Shown piece after piece: positions 1 through 8,411 of a stretch of DNA of 64,000 bases. Below the pieces are notes generated by a model that made no database searches, was not told where the DNA came from, and saw only the letters and a list, made by a program, of their open reading frames with translations. The position numbers and the translations under genes were made by a program. This DNA is from Lysinibacillus_B sp036662795. Lineage in GTDB: Bacteria; Bacillota; Bacilli; Bacillales_A; Planococcaceae. Within the stretch, counting starts at the first letter, position 1. Every line of letters begins with the position of its first letter. The stretch is taken from contig NZ_JBAFWZ010000001.1 of the NCBI RefSeq assembly GCF_036662795.1, positions 62,001 to 126,000 of the forward strand. Direction: 5' to 3'.

Positions 1-30
1 CATTCGATAAATGAATCGTCTAAAAGATAA

Positions 31-67
31 AATATCTCGAGAAGAGGAAATCTCGAGATATTTTTTA
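31..67. terminator. Hairpin terminator at window start
   Basis: A perfect 11-bp stem (31-41 paired with 52-62, arm AATATCTCGAG) with a 10-nt loop is followed by a T-run on the + strand and is T-rich on the - strand too. It probably ends a gene lying left of the window. The following 220 bases up to the first gene hold no other recognisable feature. Confidence 0.75.
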
Positions 68-285
68 TACTTTAATGCATTTCCTGATTATAGGAAATGC
101 ATAAGTTCAATTTTTTTTTAGAATGCATGTTCGTTTTCTGCCGCACACAAAATAGAGGTGTGATAACCAATATTTCCATATTATTAGTATATTAAATTTT
201 TCATTATAAGTCTATTTTTTTCATTGTGCCTTTCTGTATGATAAATGTACGCGGCCGTAGTATTTGAAGTATCAAAGGAGATTGT

Positions 286-1502
286 ATGAAATCATTTCAT
301 TGGGATGGAAATTTAAAGATTCGCTTAGTTGGGGAGACAATATTTAATTTATTTTACTGGATGTACTTCCCTTTTATGGCGGTGTACTTTAGTCAGTCTT
401 TAGGACTTGGATTGGCTGGATTATTAATGATACTTCCGCCGATAATTAGTTTAGTTTTTAACTTAATTGGTGGATATTTAGCGGACAGCATTGGAAGAAG
501 GCCTTTAATGCTAGCCGGTGCAGCTATTCAAACTCTCGTGTTTGGTGTTTTTGCTATGTCAGCCTCCCCATGGTTAGATTATGTGGCGTTTTTAGCAATA
601 GGCATGGGGGGGCATTATATAAACCTGCAAGTGAAGCGATGGTAGCAGACCTTGTAGAAGAACCCTATCGTAAGAAAGTATTTGCCACATTTATAACCTT
701 TAATAATATTGGTGCCGTACTAGGTCCAATTATTGGCGCCATATTGTTCTTTGAATATCGATCAATCTTGTTATGGAGCCTTACAGTAATACTACTCCTT
801 TATACATTACTTATTTTTATAAAGATTGAAGAAACAAATCCAGGACAACCATCAGTTGAGAGGTATTCCACAATATCATTGTTAAGGGATCAATGGAGTA
901 GCTATAGAAATATTTTTAATAATATATATTTCATGTATTACATTATAGCGGGGGTATTTTCGGTGATGGCGATTATGCAGCTAGACTTGTATTTAGCTGT
1001 TTATATTTCAGAATCTGTTCCGCTACAAACATTGTTCTCGTGGAGTGGGTGGTCCTATGAAATAGGAGGAACGAATGCTTTAGGGTTGATGCTTGGGGTA
1101 AATGGGCTATTATTTGTGTTTTTTATCCTTCCTGTATCTAATTTGCTAAAAAAGTGGTCTGACCGTAATGTATTTATTCTTTCGGGTTTATTGGCAGGCC
1201 TCGGTATGTTCGCGGTAGGGTTTACAACAAATATTTGGTTACTCCTATTATTAACAGTCATTTTTACCTTTGGCGAAATTGTAAAGGCACCCGTCCTATA
1301 TAATTTTGTGAGTACACATGCACCAAAAGAAGCGAGGGGGCAATACATGGGGGCAGCGAATCTCCAGTTTACTATTGGACGTTTTTTTGCACCAATCACC
1401 ATTATTGCTTCAGCATGGCTGCCACCAATAGGTATATTTGGGATCATTCTTGGGTGTTCTGTTATTAGCTTAATGTACTATATAAAACTCTATAAAGATT
1501 AA
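286..1502 (+). pseudogene. MFS transporter (MDR-like), frameshifted in a G-run
   Basis: This is a major facilitator superfamily efflux-type transporter that would move a small solute across the membrane. Residues 1-115 are read from 286; the rest is read in another frame to 1502. The join is a run of seven G at 606-612. With eight G the protein would read ...FLAIGMGGALYKPASEAM... and be about 405 residues, normal for a 12-helix MFS protein. The MFS motif A is visible as GGYLADSIGRR (residues 62-72). An SD (AAAGGAG) precedes the ATG. As given, translation stops at 645 after about four helices, so the product is not functional unless the frame is restored. Substrate unknown. The break may be real, phase-variable or a sequencing error. 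Confidence 0.85.
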
Positions 1503-1546
1503 TACCCGAAATAGAAAAGGTTTTGCCTTTTCTATTTCGGGTATTA
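1500..1546 (+). terminator. Long perfect hairpin after the MFS gene
   Basis: A perfect stem of about 20 bp (1501-1520 with 1526-1545) and a 5-nt loop begins right at the MFS stop codon. It has no T-run after it, so it may be an atypical terminator or an mRNA 3'-end stabiliser rather than a standard intrinsic terminator. Confidence 0.6.
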
Positions 1547-1649
1547 GTATGGTATATATAAGTACTATTAAAATAGAAAGGCATATGTAGGGAAGTGTTT
1601 TACAGTTTATAAAATGCTTCAACTGCTATGTGTCAAGAGGGGGATAAGG

Positions 1650-2162
1650 ATGGAGGAAGAAAAATATTGCTGGGAATCACGTGTGTTTCGTTCAAGTCGT
1701 GTATTTCCTAATGATTTTAACAATCACAACACATTATTTGGTGGACGATTAATCAGTGATATGGACCAAGTAGCTTCGATATCAGCAGCAAAGCATAGCC
1801 GAAAGGAATGTGTAACAGCATCAGTAGATACAGTAGAATTTTTACATCCTATACGACCAGAGGAAGCTGTTACATTTGAATCATTCGTTATTTGGACAGG
1901 TACGAGCTCTATGGAAATTTTCATTAAGGTACATACTGAAAACTTATTAACAGGAGCAACGAAAATTGCTGCAATTGCTTACTTTACGTTTATTGCCCTT
2001 GATAAAAATGGTAAGCCTTGTCCTGTGCCACAAATTGTGCCAGAAACTACAGAGGAACGCTATTTGTTTGAAAAATCAAACCAACGTTCTCAATTCCGAG
2101 AAGATAGAAGAAAATTCAATAAAGAGATTGTTAAATTTTTAAAAGAATACACGGTTTCTTAG
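1650..2162 (+). CDS. Acyl-CoA thioesterase, hotdog fold (YkhA-like)
   Basis: The 170-residue product is a cytoplasmic hotdog-fold thioesterase expected to hydrolyse acyl-CoA to free acid and CoA. The family signature is near the N terminus: N..F.NHNTLFGGRLISDMD (about residues 21-40), where the Asn/His, Gly-Gly and Asp belong to the active-site helix, followed by the beta strands TASVDTVEFLHPI. The ATG at 1650 was chosen because AAGAGGGGGAT lies just upstream; an in-frame ATG 36 bases earlier lacks a site. It stands alone between two hairpins. Physiological acyl chain length cannot be told from sequence. Confidence 0.85.
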   Translation: MEEEKYCWESRVFRSSRVFPNDFNNHNTLFGGRLISDMDQVASISAAKHSRKECVTASVDTVEFLHPIRPEEAVTFESFVIWTGTSSMEIFIKVHTENLLTGATKIAAIAYFTFIALDKNGKPCPVPQIVPETTEERYLFEKSNQRSQFREDRRKFNKEIVKFLKEYTVS

Positions 2163-2207
2163 GTATTCTTTGAGTAACGATTAAGTTTTCGCGTAATGTT
2201 AATAAGG

Positions 2208-2240
2208 AAGAGGGAGCCAATTATCATGGTTCCTTTTTTT
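2208..2240 (+). terminator. Intrinsic terminator
   Basis: The stem GGAGCCA/TGGTTCC (2213-2219 and 2227-2233, one G-T pair, extended by A-T and G-T pairs) is followed by a seven-T run. It ends the thioesterase transcript. Confidence 0.7.
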
Positions 2241-2437
2241 ATGCTCAACTTATTGAGTAACAAATTATGTATGACTCCTTAGCAAAAAGCAGGGAGTGTA
2301 TTTCAGATTAGTTTAGGGAATAAAAATTGGAGTAACTAAGTATAAATATACCGGCGAAAGCTAATGTATAGGATTTGGCAGCCGAACGAGCAAAATTGCA
2401 AGCTTTGTAATAATCGGACTCTAATAAGTGTCCATAA

Positions 2438-3088
2438 TTATACAAGCTTGCGATTTCGGACCATTTGCGAGAAGTAAGCATAGAGGGTTGGAATAAAAAC
2501 AACGATCGTAATAAGAGTTAGCGTTAGTAATAAATTTTCTGCCACCCATTTAATATTCCCAAGAGCATAGCCCGTGACGAGCCAGATTGCAGTCCAAAGC
2601 AGCGCACCTATGACATTATATCGAATAAACTTTAAGTAAGAATATCCCGTATAGCCGGAGATAAAAGGAGTCATTGTACGCATTAATGGAACAAAGCGAC
2701 TAAATGTAATTGCAACTCGATCATAATCTTCAATAAATTTTTTTGCCTGTGTAATCGCAGATTCTGGCATAAATCTAACAAGCCAAGAATCACTAAGTCG
2801 CATTTTATTTATTGTTTTACCGATAAAGTAATTTTGACTATCACCTAAAATGGCTGCGAAGAAAAAAATGAAAAATAGTGCTGTAATATTTAATTTTTCA
2901 ATAGCAGCTAGAGTTCCACTTGCAAACACGAGTGAATCGCCAGGCAAGAATGTTAAAAGTACAAAAGCCGTTTTTGAAAATACAACAGCGAACAAAATAA
3001 CATAAATCATAATTCCGAACTGCTTAATATAACTATACAGTTCTGTATCAAGCATTTTTAAAAAATCAAAAATATCACTTATTGACAT
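2438..3088 (-). CDS. DedA family integral membrane protein
   Basis: The 216-residue product is a DedA/VTT-domain protein, a family implicated in lipid (undecaprenyl-phosphate or phosphatidylethanolamine) translocation and membrane homeostasis. Visible family features are F.PGDSLVFASG (about residues 48-57), the helical hairpin core with GDSQNYFIGK, and the conserved FSRFVPLMRTMTPFISG (about 131-147) carrying the essential arginines. It has several hydrophobic helices. The ATG has GGAG eight bases upstream. It is transcribed alone. The exact lipid cargo is not inferable. Confidence 0.9.
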   Translation of the reverse strand: MSISDIFDFLKMLDTELYSYIKQFGIMIYVILFAVVFSKTAFVLLTFLPGDSLVFASGTLAAIEKLNITALFFIFFFAAILGDSQNYFIGKTINKMRLSDSWLVRFMPESAITQAKKFIEDYDRVAITFSRFVPLMRTMTPFISGYTGYSYLKFIRYNVIGALLWTAIWLVTGYALGNIKWVAENLLLTLTLITIVVFIPTLYAYFSQMVRNRKLV

Positions 3089-3184
3089 TATCTTTCTCCA
3101 TTCAAATCATTATTTCTGAAAAATGTGTAAATTCTGCGAAACCAGTATATCCGATTTCCGTATTATTAAGAGAGGGGGTTTCTT

Positions 3185-3688
3185 ATGTACAAAACATTTC
3201 GTCCAAAGCTATACTTACCAAAAAATTATATCGCAAAATTAGCTGACACGTTTGGTATTGCCTTAATATTATGCTCAATCGGATTTATTATTATCAATTG
3301 GTCAGCTTTACCAAACGAAGTTCCAACACATTTTAACTTCGAGGGGGTAGCCGATGGTTGGGGATCTAAATATCAAATGCTACTTTTACCAGTTATATCA
3401 ATTGTAATATACATCATGATGGAAGTAATTGAGCGTAAGCCCCATACTCATAATTATCCTGATCGACTAAACGAAAAAAATGTTGCGAATTTTTATAAGG
3501 TTAGCCAACAGCTTGTAAATTATACCAAAAATATTTCTATGCTATTATTTACATATATATCTGTGCGTTCAGTCCTGATGGCGTTAGGGAAAGCAGAAGG
3601 ACTATCGATTATACCATTTTTCAGTATTGTTGCGTTACTACTCATTATATTAGTGATTTGCATTGTTAAAATGAAGAAAATAACATAA
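3185..3688 (+). CDS. DUF1648 membrane protein
   Basis: The 167-residue membrane protein carries the DUF1648 signature in its first half: after a first helix (about residues 22-41) comes the short exposed stretch LPNEVPTHFNFEGVADGWGSK, then a second helix. Two more helices lie near the C terminus (about 115-135 and 140-162). DUF1648 is found in Bacillales membrane proteins, including the immunity protein SdpI, but this protein lacks the downstream SdpI-type helices, so no immunity role is claimed. The ATG follows AGAGAGGGGG. The 210 bases after it hold only a weak possible hairpin near 3754-3775. Confidence 0.75.
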   Translation: MYKTFRPKLYLPKNYIAKLADTFGIALILCSIGFIIINWSALPNEVPTHFNFEGVADGWGSKYQMLLLPVISIVIYIMMEVIERKPHTHNYPDRLNEKNVANFYKVSQQLVNYTKNISMLLFTYISVRSVLMALGKAEGLSIIPFFSIVALLLIILVICIVKMKKIT

Positions 3689-3906
3689 ATTTTGGCTCAT
3701 AACCGTAAGTCGAAGTTGCTATATAAGCACTGCACGCTACACTCTGAGCGGACGTGAATTCAGGGCTCGTATTTTTTAATGCAAATATGAAATAGAATCA
3801 GATAAAAACTATTTGGTTAGTATCAACTTAAATTTTGTCAGTTATATTGAAGAGTGCTGTTTAAAATGGTACTTTAAATGTAGATTAGGTTAAGAGGGTG
3901 GCAATA

Positions 3907-4380
3907 TTGAAAGCATATTTAGCAAATGGATTATTTTCGATAGGAGATCGTTATGTTAATGAGCTTCTTGCAACAGAAATTCGAAAAGCAATTCCAAACA
4001 TCAACCTTTACGTTCCACAGGAAAACGATGCAATTAATGATAAATCTGCCTATGCTGATAGTTTAGCAATAGCGCGAGCCGATATGCAAAGTCTTCAACA
4101 AAGTGATGTTCTAATAGCCGTAATTGATGGTGTCGAAATCGATTCGGGGGTTGCTGCAGAAATCGGCGTATTCTCTACATATAATCGACCCATCATTGCA
4201 TTATTTTCTGACGTTCGTCAGCAAGGGCGAGATAATACGAAAAAAATCGAAGCATTAATTGAAGATGGCATAGAAAATCAATTTATTTATCGAAATTTAT
4301 TTGTCATTGGATTAATTAAAAATAATGGCAGTATCGTGCAATCGGTACAAGAAGTAGTAGATAAACTGAAAAACATGTAA
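3907..4380 (+). CDS. Nucleoside 2-deoxyribosyltransferase family protein
   Basis: The 157-residue protein belongs to the nucleoside 2-deoxyribosyltransferase fold, enzymes that cleave or swap the base of (deoxy)nucleosides. Visible features are the N-terminal YLANGLFSIGDR, the central ADMQSLQQSDVLIAVIDG and the DSGVAAEIGVFSTYNRPIIAL segment, whose Asp and Glu correspond to substrate-binding and nucleophile positions of the family. TTG at 3907 is preferred to GTG at 3898 because GAGGGTGG ends about six bases before it, whereas the GTG lies inside that site. Whether it acts as a transferase or hydrolase is unknown. Confidence 0.8.
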   Translation: MKAYLANGLFSIGDRYVNELLATEIRKAIPNINLYVPQENDAINDKSAYADSLAIARADMQSLQQSDVLIAVIDGVEIDSGVAAEIGVFSTYNRPIIALFSDVRQQGRDNTKKIEALIEDGIENQFIYRNLFVIGLIKNNGSIVQSVQEVVDKLKNM

Positions 4381-4392
4381 ATTTTAGATAAT

Positions 4393-4422
4393 CGAGTTCA
4401 TTCTGTAGTGAACTCGTTTTTT
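4393..4422 (+). terminator. Intrinsic terminator
   Basis: A perfect 8-bp stem CGAGTTCA/TGAACTCG with an 8-nt loop is followed by six T. It separates the deoxyribosyltransferase gene from the sirtuin gene. Confidence 0.85.
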
Positions 4423-4471
4423 ATTTCATTTATAATAAAGAGTAAATCTGTTGATTGGTGGGTGAGTTGAT

Positions 4472-5200
4472 ATGATTCATGGTAGCTTAGAGCTATTAAT
4501 TGAATGGCTTCAACATGCGAAAGGGACAGTCGTTTTAACTGGTGCGGGGATGTCAACGGAAAGTGGAATACCTGATTTCAGATCCCACACGGGCTGGTGG
4601 CGAAATATTGATCCAAGAATTGTTGCAACAGTTGATGCTCTCGAACATAATTACGATTTATTCTATGACTTTTATTGTATGCGATTAGAAAGATTAAAGA
4701 ATTGTAAGCCTCATGAAGGGCATTATATTTTGGCGAGCTTAGAAGAACAAGGCCTGATTTCAAGTGTTGCGACTCAAAATGTAGATGGATTTCATAAGGC
4801 TGCAGGAAGTAATAAAGTATATGAGCTACACGGAAATATACATCATATCCGTTGTCACGAATGTCAGCAGCCATCCACAATCAATGCGTTCCTTGCAAAA
4901 GAAAACTGTTCGTCCTGCGGAGGAAAACTTCGACCAGGCATCGTTTTATTTGGTGAGTTTTTACCAGAATCGGCATGGGCTAAAGCGCTTGGGAGTATTC
5001 AACAGGCGGATCTTGTTATTGTTATTGGGACAAGTTTAGAAGTATATCCTGTAAATCAATTACCGTCAATGACTAATGGGAGAACGGTATATATAAATAT
5101 GGAAGTTGATGAATATGAGAATGAGTTTGACTTAATTATACAAGGCTCAGCAAAAGAAGTCCTGCAAGCAATAAAAGAACGAGTAGACATAGCACGATAA
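4472..5200 (+). CDS. NAD-dependent protein deacylase, Sir2 family
   Basis: The 242-residue cytoplasmic sirtuin removes acyl groups from lysines using NAD+. The full set of motifs is present: GAGMS (24-28), GIPDFRS (32-38), TQNVDGFH (101-108), catalytic His120, and a zinc ribbon with Cys128, Cys131, Cys146 and Cys149, followed by FGEFLPE and GTSLEVYPVNQLP. Ala and Tyr/Arg positions typical of class III desuccinylases are not obvious, so acetyl-lysine is the likeliest substrate. The gene stands 35 bases before the next gene and may be co-transcribed with it. The length is normal for bacterial CobB/SrtN proteins. Confidence 0.93.
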   Translation: MIHGSLELLIEWLQHAKGTVVLTGAGMSTESGIPDFRSHTGWWRNIDPRIVATVDALEHNYDLFYDFYCMRLERLKNCKPHEGHYILASLEEQGLISSVATQNVDGFHKAAGSNKVYELHGNIHHIRCHECQQPSTINAFLAKENCSSCGGKLRPGIVLFGEFLPESAWAKALGSIQQADLVIVIGTSLEVYPVNQLPSMTNGRTVYINMEVDEYENEFDLIIQGSAKEVLQAIKERVDIAR

Positions 5201-5235
5201 TTACGCGAAGTATTGAGAGTGAGTGGAAGAAGGAA

Positions 5236-6096
5236 ATGAAAAAGAAGTGGTTTATTTTAATCATGCTTATGTTTGTCATGGTTGGGTGTATTGGATTTAT
5301 TAAAGGAGATTCGAATGTGCAATTTTCAACATGGATTTGGGATGCTGAGTCGTTAGAGAAAAAAGGGGACCAATATATTCAATTTGCCAATGAGCATAAG
5401 GTAAGTAAACTGTTTGTACAAGTTAATGAGGATGTATCGAACGAGCATTATGCGGATTTTATCGACAAGGCAAGTAAGAATAACATTGAAGTGTATGCAC
5501 TTGGTGGGTCAAAATCCTGGGTATTTGATGATAAAAAAGTAGATAAATTTCTTGCTTGGGTAGAAAGATTTCAGCAGCAATATGGAAAGCTAGCGGGCGT
5601 TCATGTAGATATTGAGCCCTATTTGCTGGATCAATGGGATACAGATCAAGGGGCTGTGGTGCTAGCATATTTTGATACATTGAGCACGATACAAGCATTT
5701 GCTGAAAAGCAAGAATTAACATTTGAAGTGGATATGCCGTTCTGGTTTAATAAAGTCTCTTATGATAATTCATACGGTAAAGGAAATGTAAGTGAGTGGG
5801 TCATTGATATAGCCGATAACACAACCTTAATGGCATACCGAAACAAGGCAGAGGGACGAAATGGTATTATCCGATTAGTAGAGGATGAGCTAGTATATGC
5901 AGAGGCGCAACGGAAACAAATTACGATTGCTGTTGAAACGTATCCGTCTAAAGAGGGCGAGCATATTAGCTTTGCTGGCAAATCGAATGAGCAATTAACG
6001 AAGGTGTTGCAGCAGGTGATAAATCAATATGATCATAATGATGCATTGTCAGGCATTGCTGTTCATCATTTAGAAAGCTGGCAGCAAATAAAGTAA
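5236..6096 (+). CDS. Putative exported or lipid-anchored TIM-barrel-like protein
   Basis: I do not recognise a named family. The 286-residue protein starts with a signal sequence whose end, MVGC at residues 15-18, resembles a lipobox, so it is probably exported and perhaps lipid-anchored. The rest looks like an alpha/beta barrel: alternating strands such as SKLFVQVN and IEVYALGG, then GVHVDIEPYLLDQW, whose D-x-E pair sits where glycoside-hydrolase-like barrels keep catalytic acids, and later TFEVDMPFW, TTLMAYRN and ITIAVETY. A sugar or cell-wall substrate is a guess from the fold only. It follows the sirtuin gene by 35 bases. Confidence 0.6.
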   Translation: MKKKWFILIMLMFVMVGCIGFIKGDSNVQFSTWIWDAESLEKKGDQYIQFANEHKVSKLFVQVNEDVSNEHYADFIDKASKNNIEVYALGGSKSWVFDDKKVDKFLAWVERFQQQYGKLAGVHVDIEPYLLDQWDTDQGAVVLAYFDTLSTIQAFAEKQELTFEVDMPFWFNKVSYDNSYGKGNVSEWVIDIADNTTLMAYRNKAEGRNGIIRLVEDELVYAEAQRKQITIAVETYPSKEGEHISFAGKSNEQLTKVLQQVINQYDHNDALSGIAVHHLESWQQIK

Positions 6097-6122
6097 TATA
6101 ACTTATACTTATATAGGGAAAT

Positions 6123-6180
6123 AGCTGTGAACGAAAATGTCGTCCAAATGGACATTTCGCACAGCTTTTTTTACTTTTTT
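6123..6180. terminator. Bidirectional terminator between convergent genes
   Basis: An imperfect long hairpin (AGCTGTG...AAAATGTC paired with GACATTT...CACAGCT, 6123-6165) is followed by a T-rich stretch on the + strand. It lies between convergent genes. Confidence 0.75.
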
Positions 6181-6181
6181 T

Positions 6182-6652
6182 TTACTCCCAGCCTTTACAC
6201 ACATCCACCCATTTTTCAAAAGGTGTATAAGCTTCAAGTTCAGCTAGTGTTAGCTCGATGGCAGAATTGCTGCTACCGCATGCAGGAAAAACTGTTAGGA
6301 AGCGTTTTAATGATTCGTCTAAATAAATTGTCACATCCTCGTTCACTCCAAAAGGACAAACACCACCAACATCATGACCAATTCGGTCTTCCACTTCTTC
6401 TTTTGCGACCATTTTTGCCTTTACTCCAAATGTAGACTTGAATTTTGCATTATCAATTTTTGCATCTCCAGCTGCTACGACTAGCATTGTTTCATCATCG
6501 ATAACGAATGATAGGGTCTTTGCAATTCGCTCTGGCTCACATCCTAACGCCTGCGCGGCTAATTCGACTGTTGCCGAGCTTTCATTTAATTCCTGTATAC
6601 GGTTTTGGATATCCCACTGTGCAAAATGATCACGAACTTTTTCAATAGCCAT
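6182..6652 (-). CDS. YbaK/EbsC-type aminoacyl-tRNA deacylase-like protein
   Basis: The 156-residue cytoplasmic protein belongs to the YbaK/ProX editing-domain family, which hydrolyses mischarged aminoacyl-tRNA (for example Cys-tRNA(Pro)). Typical signatures are AKTLSFVIDD, the lysine-containing AGDAKIDNAKFKS, and IGHDVGGVCPFGV in the middle, then VFPACGSSNSAIELTLAEL towards the C terminus. The start ATG is preceded by AGGAGG on the minus strand. The true tRNA substrate cannot be assigned within this family by eye. It is monocistronic, convergent with the exported-protein gene. Confidence 0.85.
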   Translation of the reverse strand: MAIEKVRDHFAQWDIQNRIQELNESSATVELAAQALGCEPERIAKTLSFVIDDETMLVVAAGDAKIDNAKFKSTFGVKAKMVAKEEVEDRIGHDVGGVCPFGVNEDVTIYLDESLKRFLTVFPACGSSNSAIELTLAELEAYTPFEKWVDVCKGWE

Positions 6653-6787
6653 ATGTATCTCCTCCTTTAACTTCCATACATTTTAACATAATTTTCGGAA
6701 TTTATTGAGTGAGACTCTTTGAATGCTTAACTAGATTAGGAACTTTTTCCCTAGTATTTCGTGTTAGATGAAAAGGGGTGTTGAATT

Positions 6788-7060
6788 TTGCAGAAAATAA
6801 TGCGCGGGCTCGTGATTGGGACGGTTGTTTTACCGATTATTATAGGAGCGGGAGTAGTATATACGAAAAATATAACGGAAAAGGAGCAACTCGTTTTAAA
6901 TGAGGTAATGGCACATGTGAACGATGATAAAATTGGTATAGAGCATTTAAAAATAGTGAAACCGACATTTTTTTCAGGGTATGATGAATGGTATGTTGAA
7001 AGAGCTGATACGAAAGAAAGGTATCAATATCAGAAGGGGAATGTTGTCAAAATAAAATAA
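6788..7060 (+). CDS. Small membrane-anchored hypothetical protein
   Basis: The 90-residue protein has one N-terminal hydrophobic helix (about residues 7-24) and a charged extracytoplasmic-type tail rich in Lys and Glu, with WYVERADTKERYQYQKGNVV near the end. I do not recognise the family. The start is TTG at 6788, seven bases after AAGGGGTG. It is separated by only about 30 bases from the next gene, so they may share a transcript. Confidence 0.6.
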   Translation: MQKIMRGLVIGTVVLPIIIGAGVVYTKNITEKEQLVLNEVMAHVNDDKIGIEHLKIVKPTFFSGYDEWYVERADTKERYQYQKGNVVKIK

Positions 7061-7091
7061 TTAAATTTCACTACTAAGAATGGGGAATTGT

Positions 7092-7571
7092 ATGAAAAGT
7101 TATTATGCTATGTTTTTCTGCCTAGCTATTACATTACATAATATAGAAGAAGCATTATGGTTGCCTGAGTGGTCTCAACAAGGTCAAGTCTTTCAAAAAT
7201 CAGTAGCTCCAGGTGAATTTTATTTTGCCGTTATCATTATTACAGCCTTTGCATATTTATCTTCTTTTCTATTTTTATATTTTCCAAAATCAAACTTTGC
7301 CAGAAGGCTATTTATTGGATTTGTAGGAGCTATGATAATCAATGCAATTTTCCCTCACTTACTAGCTACTATTTTAATGAAAAGCTATGCACCAGGCCTT
7401 TTGACAGCCCTGCTATTAAATGTACCAATTAATCTATTCATTCTTTATCACTTAAACAAAGATTGTATAACTTCCAAAAAAGAATTGATAATTTCTACAA
7501 TTGGTATGAGCGTAGTATTATTAGCCTGTATTCCGATTTTGTTAGTCTTAGGGGCTAAATTAACGGCATAA
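7092..7571 (+). CDS. HXXEE domain membrane protein
   Basis: The 159-residue membrane protein carries the HXXEE motif that names its family: LHNIEEALWLPEW, with His16, Glu19 and Glu20 inside or at the end of the first helix. Four or five hydrophobic helices follow, with a second conserved-looking INAIFPHLLATI segment. The biochemical role of the family is not established. The ATG at 7092 was preferred to the in-frame ATG at 7080 because GGGGAA lies four to five bases before it. Confidence 0.75.
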   Translation: MKSYYAMFFCLAITLHNIEEALWLPEWSQQGQVFQKSVAPGEFYFAVIIITAFAYLSSFLFLYFPKSNFARRLFIGFVGAMIINAIFPHLLATILMKSYAPGLLTALLLNVPINLFILYHLNKDCITSKKELIISTIGMSVVLLACIPILLVLGAKLTA

Positions 7572-7621
7572 TAACATTGACTATAAAAGGGAGGCTCATG
7601 AACTTTTTAACCCTCAACTTA

Positions 7622-7661
7622 AATAAAAAAATGGTGTGAATATTTCGGTTCACACCATTTA
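7622..7661 (-). terminator. Terminator of bioY
   Basis: A perfect 12-bp stem AAATGGTGTGAA/TTCACACCATTT (7629-7640 and 7649-7660 approximately) gives a T-run when read on the minus strand. It ends the bioY transcript and may also limit read-through from the plus strand. Confidence 0.8.
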
Positions 7662-7679
7662 TATAAGGAGAATACCATT

Positions 7680-8228
7680 CTAAGCTAATGTAGGTAATAG
7701 CTTTGCACGCATTAAACGATCGCGAACAATAACGCCAACCCAAGCAGCGATTAATCCTTTTACGACACCAACAACTAAGAATGGCGCAACGCCACCAACC
7801 CATGCAGCTGTCCATGATAAATCATTGCTTACTTTCAACCATACAGCACCAAATAATAAAGTTACAAACATGCCTAGCATATTGGCAATTACTGCATGTG
7901 TAAACGACACACCTGCAAATTTAAAATATAGTCCCATTACGAGCGAACAAGCGATAAAGCCTACAATATAGCCGCCAGTAGGTCCAACTAAATGTACAGC
8001 TCCACCAGAGAATCCTTGGAATACTGGTAACCCAATAGCACCGAGTAGTACATATAGTAAAACAGAATATGTCCCGAACTTAATACCTAGTATTGTTACA
8101 ACTAAACCAACAGCAAGGGTTTGCCCTGTAATTGGAATAAGTGGTAGTGGGATTGACACCTGTGCTAACGCAGCAATAATTGCTGCACAGAAAGCTGTCA
8201 GGATATAAGGATAAACAGAATTTTTCAT
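7680..8228 (-). CDS. bioY: Biotin transporter BioY (ECF S-component)
   Basis: The 182-residue membrane protein is BioY, the substrate-binding subunit of energy-coupling-factor biotin importers. It shows about six helices and the family hallmarks PLPLIPITGQTLAVGL near the N terminus, GAIGLPVFQGFSGG and the GPTGGYIVGF segment, and closes with GLIAAWVGVIVRDRL. No energising EcfA/EcfT genes lie in the window, so it probably uses shared ECF modules encoded elsewhere or acts alone. A BirA-like operator lies 15 bases upstream of the start codon, consistent with repression when biotin is plentiful. Confidence 0.93.
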   Translation of the reverse strand: MKNSVYPYILTAFCAAIIAALAQVSIPLPLIPITGQTLAVGLVVTILGIKFGTYSVLLYVLLGAIGLPVFQGFSGGAVHLVGPTGGYIVGFIACSLVMGLYFKFAGVSFTHAVIANMLGMFVTLLFGAVWLKVSNDLSWTAAWVGGVAPFLVVGVVKGLIAAWVGVIVRDRLMRAKLLPTLA

Positions 8229-8242
8229 AACACACCTCTTTG

Positions 8243-8271
8243 CGTAAACTCTTATTAAAAATAAGTTAACG
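8243..8271 (-). promoter_or_regulatory. Candidate BirA operator upstream of bioY
   Basis: GTAAAC (8244-8249) and GTTAAC (8265-8270) are separated by 15 bases. This matches the known arrangement of Firmicute BirA boxes (GTTAAC-type half-sites about 15-16 bases apart) and lies immediately upstream of a biotin transporter gene. The position suggests BirA bound to biotinyl-AMP would block transcription of bioY. The assignment rests on pattern and context only. Confidence 0.6.
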
Positions 8272-8411
8272 TAAGAATAAACGACAAAGAAAAGAATGTC
8301 AATATAGTTAAAAGTTTTGTAGAGAGAATTCTTTAAAAAAAGAATATTCGAAACCTTTTTGCTGTTTATGTCGTATAATTAATAGTTAATATAAGGAAGC
8401 GGGGGAGGAAC

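Noticed and set aside
2308..2502. Minus-strand 64-residue frame overlapping the DedA 3' end
   Set aside because: It overlaps DedA in another frame, has no ribosome site and no family resemblance I can defend.
3185..3688. SdpI-type immunity protein
   Set aside because: DUF1648 is present but the SdpI-specific helices and the sdp toxin genes are missing.
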